A program made the translations under genes and the position numbers. From Piscinibacter caeni (GTDB taxonomy: Bacteria > Pseudomonadota > Gammaproteobacteria > Burkholderiales > Burkholderiaceae_C), in NCBI GenBank assembly GCA_003265685.1, contig KZ836112.1:1-64000 (forward strand): a DNA stretch of 64,000 nucleotides, read 5' to 3'. How positions within the stretch are numbered: position 1 is the stretch's first letter; each line of letters starts with the position of its first letter. Under the pieces are notes generated by a model. The model saw nothing but the letters and a program-made list of their open reading frames with translations, searched no databases and was not told the DNA's origin. Below are positions 58,548 through 64,000 of this stretch, piece by piece.

Positions 58548-60355
58548 GGCGTGGCTCCGCTCCTCATCACCCGGTTCGAGACCTGCTTCCATTTCTGCAC
58601 CCCGTGGCACGTCTCGCAGCGCGCGCCGAAGCCGCCGTCGTGCACGTCGTCCTTGCGGTGGCAGGCCACGCAGGTGTCGGCCAGCGGCGCGGCCAGCCTG
58701 CCGGCCGGCGCCGGCCTGACATGGCAGTCGGCGCAGGCCACGCGGCGGTGCCCGCCGTCCAGGGGCCAGCGCGTGCGCTTCGTGTGGTCGAAGTCCCACA
58801 GCGTCCAGGCGCGTGCGTTGTGGCAGCTCTCGCACTTCTCGCCGAACACCTGCTTGTGCTTGTCGTCCTTGCGGTGGCAGCCGATGCACTCGCGCGGCGC
58901 CTCGGTGTAGCGCGCGCTCTTGTGGCAGGCCTTGCACTCCACCGCGGCGTGCCGGCCCAGCAGCGCGAAGCGCGTCGCCGCGTGGTCGAAGCGTGCGTTC
59001 TTCCAGCTCGCATCGCTGTGGCAGCTCTCGCACTTCGCGCCGAGCTGGCCCTCGTGCTTGTCGTCCTTGCGGTGGCACGACAGGCAGTCCAGCGGCGTCG
59101 GCCGGTAGCTCTTCGCGTCGCGGTGGCAGTCCTTGCAGGCCACCTTGGCCGCCGCGTGCGCGTTGCGCAGCGGGAAGCGCGTGCGGGCGTGGTCGAAGCG
59201 GCCGGTGGTGCTCTTCCAGTCGCGCTCGCCGTGGCAGGCGGCGCAGTCGGTGCCGAGCGTGCCCTCGTGCCTGTCGTCCTTGCGGTGGCAGCCGATGCAG
59301 GTCTTGGGCGCCTCGTTGAACACCTTGGAGGTGTGGCAGGCATCGCAGCGCGTGCTGGCATGCGCGCCGAGCAGCGGGAACTCGGTCTTGTCGTGGTCGA
59401 ACTTCGCCTTTTCCTTCCAGTCGCGCTCGGTGTGGCAGCTGCCGCAGTCGCGCCCCAGCGTCTCCTTGTGCTTGTCGTCCTTCTGGTGACAGGCCCAGCA
59501 GTCGGTGCCGAGCTTGACGCGCGCCACCGGGCCGGTGTGGCAGTCGTTGCAGCGCGCGCCGCGGTGCTTGCCGCGCAGCGCGTACTTGGTGTCGGTGTCG
59601 TGGTTGAAGGTCGCCGGCTTCCAGCCTCGGTCGGTGTGGCAGTCGTCGCACTTCTCGCCGAAGCGGCCCTGGTGGCCCTTGGCCGCCTGGTCGTCGCCCT
59701 TGTGGCAGGCGTAGCAGCTGCGCGGCGTCTCCTTGTACGCGCTGGTCTTGTGGCAGGCGTCGCAACGCGCATCGGCATGCTTGCCGGTCAGCGCGAAGCG
59801 GGTGGTGCCGTGGTCGAAGCTCGTTTCCTTCCAGTTCGACTCGCCGTGGCAGCTCGCGCACTTCGCCCCCAGCGAGCCCTTGTGCACGTCGTCCTTGCGA
59901 TGGCAGGCGTTGCAGTCGCTGGGCGCCGCGCTGTACTTCTTGCCCGGCTCGTGGCACTTGGCGCAATCGGTCTGGCGATGCTTGCCGCGCAGCGCGAAGT
60001 CGGCCTGCGCATGGTCGAACTGCTTCGGATCGAAGGCGACGATGCGTGCGTCGCGCCCCTTGTGGTCGGTGTGGCAGGCGCGGCAGGGCTGCGGCCGGGC
60101 GCGCCCGTGGAAGCCGGTGCGCTCACGCATGTCGCGCCCGATGTCCTTGTGGCAGTCGGTGCACAGCCGGTCCTGCGCCGCGCGGTCGAACGGCACGTGG
60201 CAGCTGCGGCATTCGTCCTCCCACTTCGCGTGCGAGGCCGTCAGCCGGCCGGGCGACAGCACCGACTCGAGCGACTGCGCGTGCCCCAGCGCCGGCACCA
60301 GCGCCGGCACCACTGCGGCGGCGACGGCGAGCAGAGCGCGCAGCCATCGCGCCAC
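58544..60355 (-). CDS. 24-heme c-type cytochrome of triheme repeats
   Basis: A 603-residue exported protein (signal peptide about 1-26, G-H-A-Q) with 24 C-x-x-C-H motifs. Most of it is a repeated unit of about 63 residues with three hemes: F-D-H-x-x-T-x-F-x-L-x-G-x-H, C-x-x-C-H, C-x-x-C-H-R-K-D-D-x-H and C-x-x-C-H followed by a W-K. Histidines in the F-D-H and K-D-D-x-H elements are likely distal ligands, giving bis-His hemes. GTG 60355 follows the cytochrome b gene by five bases and starts the signal peptide; an ATG at 60397 would add 14 unusual residues inside the upstream gene. No anchor, so probably periplasmic. Confidence 0.9.
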   Translation of the reverse strand: MARWLRALLAVAAAVVPALVPALGHAQSLESVLSPGRLTASHAKWEDECRSCHVPFDRAAQDRLCTDCHKDIGRDMRERTGFHGRARPQPCRACHTDHKGRDARIVAFDPKQFDHAQADFALRGKHRQTDCAKCHEPGKKYSAAPSDCNACHRKDDVHKGSLGAKCASCHGESNWKETSFDHGTTRFALTGKHADARCDACHKTSAYKETPRSCYACHKGDDQAAKGHQGRFGEKCDDCHTDRGWKPATFNHDTDTKYALRGKHRGARCNDCHTGPVARVKLGTDCWACHQKDDKHKETLGRDCGSCHTERDWKEKAKFDHDKTEFPLLGAHASTRCDACHTSKVFNEAPKTCIGCHRKDDRHEGTLGTDCAACHGERDWKSTTGRFDHARTRFPLRNAHAAAKVACKDCHRDAKSYRPTPLDCLSCHRKDDKHEGQLGAKCESCHSDASWKNARFDHAATRFALLGRHAAVECKACHKSARYTEAPRECIGCHRKDDKHKQVFGEKCESCHNARAWTLWDFDHTKRTRWPLDGGHRRVACADCHVRPAPAGRLAAPLADTCVACHRKDDVHDGGFGARCETCHGVQKWKQVSNRVMRSGATP

Positions 60356-60359
60356 GATG

Positions 60360-61265
60360 TCAGTAGACGTGCACGGCGACCACGTGCACCACGGCACTGA
60401 TCACCATCAGGTACACGAAGGGCACGTGCGCGACGTGCCAGAGCGCGAACAGCCGCACCCAGGCGCTGAACTGCGCCACCTTGACCACGCTGCCGAGGTA
60501 GCGCCGCACCAGCTTGCGCGCCAGGCGCTGGCGGCGCCGCGTCTCGGCGCCGGTCCAGTCGCGCTGGCGCCCGATGCCGCGCAGCACGCGGTGCAGCTCG
60601 AAGGCGCAGCGCCAGTAGGTGATCCACATGCGCGCCGGCAGCACCGTGACCTGCTTGAACGCGCTCAGGCGGCCCGGCGCGTCGGCCAGGGTCGAGTCGG
60701 CGAAGTCCTGCAGGCGCTGCTCGACGGCCGGTGCGAAGTGCAGCTTGGAGCGCGCCTCGGAGCGGTCGAAGCCGGCGCGGCTGCGCAGCGCGTCGAAGCT
60801 CGCCTTCTCGCCCGACAGCCCGCGGTGCACGCGCAGGTAGATGAAGCGGCCCACCACGCCGCTGGCCGCGACGATCAGCATGCTCCACAGCGCGACGCCG
60901 GCGTTCAGCGAGCCGATGCGGAAGGTCGAATGCAGCAGGATCAGGAGCGGCCCGCCCACGCCCAGCACCATGTGGGCCACGAACCACCACTTGACCTTGC
61001 CCAGGCGGTGCAGCGTGCGCACGTACTTGCGCAGCGGGTAGCTGAACAGCAGCAGCATCGCCACCCCGCCGGCCACGCCCAGCCAGTAGCCGATGCGGTC
61101 GTGCGCGGCGAACAGCCCGAGCCGGCTGAACTGCCAGGCGCCCAGCGTCAGCGCCGCCAGCAGCGCATAGATGAACAGATCGCCGTGCTCGCGCCGGCGG
61201 CGCGGCATGTCGGCCGACGCCTCGGCGGTCGGCGCCTGCACGCCCTCGACGGTGTTGCTGCTCAT
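60360..61265 (-). CDS. Inner-membrane cytochrome b-like protein
   Basis: A 301-residue membrane protein with about five helices (around 30-48, 58-78, 94-114, 125-145, 270-300). His98 and His112 are 14 residues apart on one helix, and His280 and His294 stand 14 apart on the last helix, the spacing of a two-heme b-type four-helix bundle. A soluble loop of about 110 residues lies between. It heads the multiheme operon and is the obvious link to the quinone pool. It is not a NapC/CymA protein, having no C-x-x-C-H. No close family name can be given. Confidence 0.72.
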   Translation of the reverse strand: MSSNTVEGVQAPTAEASADMPRRRREHGDLFIYALLAALTLGAWQFSRLGLFAAHDRIGYWLGVAGGVAMLLLFSYPLRKYVRTLHRLGKVKWWFVAHMVLGVGGPLLILLHSTFRIGSLNAGVALWSMLIVAASGVVGRFIYLRVHRGLSGEKASFDALRSRAGFDRSEARSKLHFAPAVEQRLQDFADSTLADAPGRLSAFKQVTVLPARMWITYWRCAFELHRVLRGIGRQRDWTGAETRRRQRLARKLVRRYLGSVVKVAQFSAWVRLFALWHVAHVPFVYLMVISAVVHVVAVHVY

Positions 61266-61279
61266 GCTCGAAGTCCGGT

Positions 61280-61326
61280 TTGACAACAGGGGAAGCCTGC
61301 GGCGATAGTATGGGAAAATATCCCAT
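61280..61326 (+). promoter_or_regulatory. Promoter with palindrome between the cytochrome and DUF6502 operons
   Basis: TTGACA (61280-61285), 18 bases, GATAGT (61304-61309), then ATGGGA-AAATA-TCCCAT (61310-61326), a perfect 6+6 dyad placed just downstream of the -10. The dyad is also about 50-60 bases upstream of the cytochrome b start on the other strand, so one regulator could act on both. Confidence 0.5.
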
Positions 61327-61403
61327 GCACATGCAACCAAGAGTGAATCACTGGGTGATCGACCCGTGACAAAGCCCGCACCGAACGTGCGACCCTTGCA
61401 CCC

Positions 61404-62330
61404 ATGACACGCAAGCCCGAACCGCCGCCGTCCGCGGAGGTGCCCGTGTCCGCGCGGCCGAGCGTCGAGCACGCCGCGCTGGCGCTGCGCGAGCTGCCCG
61501 AGCTGATGGCGCCGCTGGCGCGCTGGCTGCTGCGCAATGGCGCGGCCTACGGGGCCGTGGCCGACGCGCTGAAACAGGTGTTCGTCGACGCGGCGCGCGC
61601 CGAGCTGCAGCGCGACGGCCGCGCGCCCACCGTCTCGGCGCTCAGCGTGCTGTCGGGCGTGCACCGCAAGGACGTGAAGGCGCTCGAGGAGCGCCCGCGC
61701 ACCGCCGAGGTGGTGGTGGCGGGCAAGGGCGTGCCGCTGGCCTCGCAGGTGTTCACGCGCTGGATGGCCGACAAGCGCTTGCGCGGCCGCGACGGCCGGC
61801 CGCGTGCGCTGCCGCGCAGCGGCCCGGCGCCGAGCTTCGAGGCGCTGGCGCGCGAGGTCTCGCAGGACGTGCATCCGCGCACCGTGCTCGAGGAGCTGCT
61901 GCGCCTCGGCCTGGTGGTGCTCGAGGACGAGCAGGTCCGTCCGACCGGCAGCGCCTTCATCCCCAGCCGGCGCCTGGACGAGCTGACCGCGCTGTTCGCC
62001 GCCAACGCCCGCGACCACCTGGCCGCCGCGGTGCACAACCTCACCGTCGACGCACCCCGTTACCTGGAGCAGAGCGTGTTCGCCGATGGTCTGGGGGCGG
62101 GCTCGGTCGAGCACCTGCACACGCTGGCGCGCGAGGCCTGGGCCCAGGCTTTTCGTGCCATGGTTGACGAAGCGCAAGCAGCCGTGCAGGCCGATGCCGC
62201 GATCGAGCCGCCAGACCAGCAACGCATAAGGTTCGGCGTGTATTTCTACGCCGAGCCGGTGCAGGAAGCACCCGGCACGGCCAGGGCGGGCGCCCCGACG
62301 AAGCGCGCGCCGCGCAGGAGGAAAGAATGA
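61404..62330 (+). CDS. DUF6502 family protein
   Basis: A 308-residue soluble protein, mainly helical, with the R-W-L-L-R-N-G-A-A-Y-G start and V-S-A-L-S-V-L-S-G-V-H-R-K-D-V segment (about 72-87), a winged-helix-like pattern that suggests nucleic-acid binding. It is followed by an S-Q-D-V-H-P-R-T-V-L-E-E-L region. A basic tail (K-R-A-P-R-R-R-K-E) ends it. The stop overlaps the start of a DUF5666 lipoprotein (ATGA). The two families are often neighbours. Function unknown; a regulator of the lipoprotein is a guess. Confidence 0.7.
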   Translation: MTRKPEPPPSAEVPVSARPSVEHAALALRELPELMAPLARWLLRNGAAYGAVADALKQVFVDAARAELQRDGRAPTVSALSVLSGVHRKDVKALEERPRTAEVVVAGKGVPLASQVFTRWMADKRLRGRDGRPRALPRSGPAPSFEALAREVSQDVHPRTVLEELLRLGLVVLEDEQVRPTGSAFIPSRRLDELTALFAANARDHLAAAVHNLTVDAPRYLEQSVFADGLGAGSVEHLHTLAREAWAQAFRAMVDEAQAAVQADAAIEPPDQQRIRFGVYFYAEPVQEAPGTARAGAPTKRAPRRRKE

Positions 62331-63733
62331 GAATGAGTTGGGGTTCCGCCGCAGCGCTGGCGGCGCTGGCCGCGGCAGCACTGACGGCCGCCTGCGGCGG
62401 TGGGGTGGGCTCGGGCGGTACCGGATCGGCGGCGCAGGTCGCGCAGGGCACGGTCAGCGGCTTCGGCAGCGTGATCGTCGACGGCCAGCGCTACGACGAC
62501 CGCGACATCGGCGCGCACCGCGAGGATGAACCCGGCGTCGAGCGCCTGAGCGACGTGCGCCTGGGTGACCAGGTCGAGGTCGAGGTCGACGACCAGGGCC
62601 AGCCCACCGGGCTGCACGTGCACACCACGCTGGCCGGCGCGGTCGACACCCTCGTGGCACCCGACCGCTTCGTCGTGCTGGGCCAGGAGGTGCAGGTGAA
62701 TGCCGACCCGGCCACCGGCCCGGTGACGCAGTTCGGCGGCGGCTACACCGGCGTGGCCGACCTGGCCGCCGGCGATGCGGTGGAGGTGCACGGCGTGATC
62801 GTGCCCGAGGGCAGCGGCAGCCGGGTGCGCGCCACGCGCATCGAACGCCTGGCGGCACTGCCGGCCTACCTGAAGGCCAGCGGCCTGGTGTCGGCGCTGG
62901 ACGCGGCCGGCTTCCGGCTCGGCGCGCTCGCGGTGCACACCGCCGGCGCGCTGATCGAGCCGGCCGGCCGCACGCTGCAGGCCGGCCAGCTGGTGACGGT
63001 GTTCGCGCGGCCCACCGGCCGCTCGGGCAGCGCCGCCGCGCCGGAGCTGCAGGCCGATGCGGTGCGCATCCGCGAAGCCGGCACGGTGGGCACACGGCTC
63101 ACGCTGGGCGGCAACGTCGCCGCGCTCGACACGGTCGCGGAGCGCTTCAGCCTCGGCGCCCTGACGGTGCACTACGCGGGCGCGACGCTGTCGCCGCCGA
63201 TGCTCGCGCTGGCCGAGGGCCAGTACCTGCGCGTCAGCGGCGTGCTGCGTGCCGACGGCAGCCTGCAGGCCGATTCGATTGCGCTGCGCGACGGACGCAA
63301 CGAACCCGAGTCCGAGCTGAAGGGCAGCATCGTCGGCTTCGACGCCGCCACGCAGCGCTTCAGCCTGCGCGGCGTCGCGGTCGACGCGATTGCGGCGCAG
63401 ATCGAGGGCTGCGCCGGCGGGGTGCTTGCCGAGGGGCTGTACGTCGAAGTCGAGGGCCGGCTCGGGCCGACCGGCGTGCTGGCGCGCGAGGTGAAGTGCG
63501 AAAGCGAACCGAGCGGCGGCACGGTCGGGCGCAAGGGCACGGCCGGCAGCGTCGATGCCGCGGCGCGCCGCTTCGTGCTGACCACCAGCGGCGGCACCGT
63601 CAGCGTCGTCTGGAGCGACAACACCTTGTTCGAGGACGTGACGGCGCAGACCCTGGACGGCCGCCGCGTCGAGGTCGAGGGGGTGTTCGACGGCGCGGTG
63701 CTGAACGCGAAGAAGGTGCACGGCGAGGACTGA
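62327..63733 (+). CDS. DUF5666 repeat lipoprotein
   Basis: A 468-residue exported protein. The signal peptide ends in L-T-A-A-C with Cys23, then a glycine-rich stretch. The rest is about five DUF5666 beta units of roughly 75 residues with the recurrent G-x-V-x-x-F/L-D-x-x-x-x-x-F-x-L/V-x-G pattern and L-x-x-G-x-x-V-x-V/E-V-x-G, an OB-like fold. Probably attached to the outer membrane. It starts within the DUF6502 stop. Role unknown. Confidence 0.78.
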   Translation: MRMSWGSAAALAALAAAALTAACGGGVGSGGTGSAAQVAQGTVSGFGSVIVDGQRYDDRDIGAHREDEPGVERLSDVRLGDQVEVEVDDQGQPTGLHVHTTLAGAVDTLVAPDRFVVLGQEVQVNADPATGPVTQFGGGYTGVADLAAGDAVEVHGVIVPEGSGSRVRATRIERLAALPAYLKASGLVSALDAAGFRLGALAVHTAGALIEPAGRTLQAGQLVTVFARPTGRSGSAAAPELQADAVRIREAGTVGTRLTLGGNVAALDTVAERFSLGALTVHYAGATLSPPMLALAEGQYLRVSGVLRADGSLQADSIALRDGRNEPESELKGSIVGFDAATQRFSLRGVAVDAIAAQIEGCAGGVLAEGLYVEVEGRLGPTGVLAREVKCESEPSGGTVGRKGTAGSVDAAARRFVLTTSGGTVSVVWSDNTLFEDVTAQTLDGRRVEVEGVFDGAVLNAKKVHGED

Positions 63734-63792
63734 GAAGGTGTGAGCGGCGGCTGGCGGAGAATGCCGCCTCGTCGCCGCACCGTCCGCCCGTC

Positions 63793-64000
63793 ATGCGCCT
63801 GCACCGCCGCTCGCTGATCCTCGCCACGCTCGCCCTGCCGGCCCTCGCGGCGCGTGCGCAGGCCGACGCTGCGCCGCGCCCGGTGGCGCCGCGCGGCTCG
63901 CTGGCCGCCGACGAGCTGACCAACATCGCGGTGTTCAAGGCTGCCTCGCCGTCGGTGGTCAACATCACCGCGATCGGCTTCGAGCGCGAGCTGTTCTCGG
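63793..64000 (+). CDS. Exported trypsin-like (HtrA-type) protease, 3' end outside window
   Basis: The first 69 codons only. A Tat/Sec-like signal (R-R-S-L-I-L-A-T-L, A-R-A-Q-A end) and then E-L-T-N-I-A-V-F-K-A-A-S-P-S-V-V-N-I-T, the standard opening of S1C proteases before the catalytic domain. Catalytic residues lie beyond the window. No ribosome site stands out. Confidence 0.7.
   Translation, partial: MRLHRRSLILATLALPALAARAQADAAPRPVAPRGSLAADELTNIAVFKAASPSVVNITAIGFERELFS

Noticed and set aside
55656-58910. A 1084-residue plus-strand frame over the multiheme genes
   Set aside because: It is a mirror of the CxxCH repeats, with low-complexity Val/Ala/Arg content and no start context.
1-64000. 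Insertion sequences, integrases, tRNA or rRNA genes
   Set aside because: None of their proteins, terminal repeats or conserved stems were recognised by reading; a tRNAscan or ISfinder run would settle it.

Overview
The window is about 70% GC, densely packed, and reads as a chromosomal segment of a betaproteobacterium, most likely Burkholderiales of the Rubrivivax/Leptothrix/Ideonella kind. The grounds are gene content and protein style: NorD and a Dnr-type regulator (denitrification), a gentisate pathway of the nag/mhb type, a phasin (PHA storage), CreBC, hemE and priA, and a multiheme cytochrome cluster. The assignment is inference; no rRNA or tRNA gene is visible.

Layout: 1-1950 is the end of a nitric-oxide-reductase activation gene and a Crp/Fnr regulator with a TTGA-N6-TCAA box in front. 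1996-3125 is an XRE-cupin regulator with a GNAT partner. 3209-8175 is a complete 3-hydroxybenzoate to gentisate to central metabolism operon: monooxygenase, dioxygenase, hydrolase, transporter and isomerase. 8650-13850 holds an acyl-CoA ligase, a stand-alone Pat-like acetyltransferase and a full-length Pat. 13983-17451 is an ECF sigma factor (SigF type) with its NrsF/DUF1109 anti-sigma, divergent from a thioredoxin/CcdA pair, followed by rlpA. Two perfect GTAACC-N16-CGAA promoters face outward between sigma factor and thioredoxin. 17464-18917 holds a P460-type lipoprotein and a class IV aminotransferase.

18992-29171 is a co-directional five-gene block that looks like a conflict or suicide system: a DUF4071 (TPR-S) sensor-like protein, a caspase-like protease, a 1956-residue protein joining two lipase-like alpha/beta hydrolases to a CHAT protease domain, a DUF4062 protein and a LysM-M15 peptidoglycan peptidase.

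29179-38110 contains an SDR enzyme, an FHA membrane protein and an S1C protease with overlapping ends, a nitrate/taurine-type ABC transporter with a PhoX-family protein, and an OmpR-type regulator. 38135-50824 holds a hybrid-sensing histidine kinase, a UPF0149 protein, priA, hemE, a translationally overlapping cysK-creB-creC run, a tandem-GGDEF protein, phaP with twin PhaR-like operators, and an unknown gene.

50837-61265 (minus strand) carries a dehydrogenase and then a tightly overlapping five-gene set that forms a plausible trans-envelope electron conduit: inner-membrane cytochrome b, a 24-heme cytochrome, a 35-heme cytochrome built on an exact 477-bp tandem repeat, an outer-membrane beta-barrel protein, and a membrane-anchored FAD/FeS oxidoreductase whose ferredoxin motifs have Ser and His in place of one Cys each. 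The window ends with a DUF6502-DUF5666 operon and the start of another trypsin-like protease.

The two regions most likely to be undescribed systems are 18992-29171 and 51776-61265. Long open frames antisense to real genes are abundant because of the GC content and were discarded.
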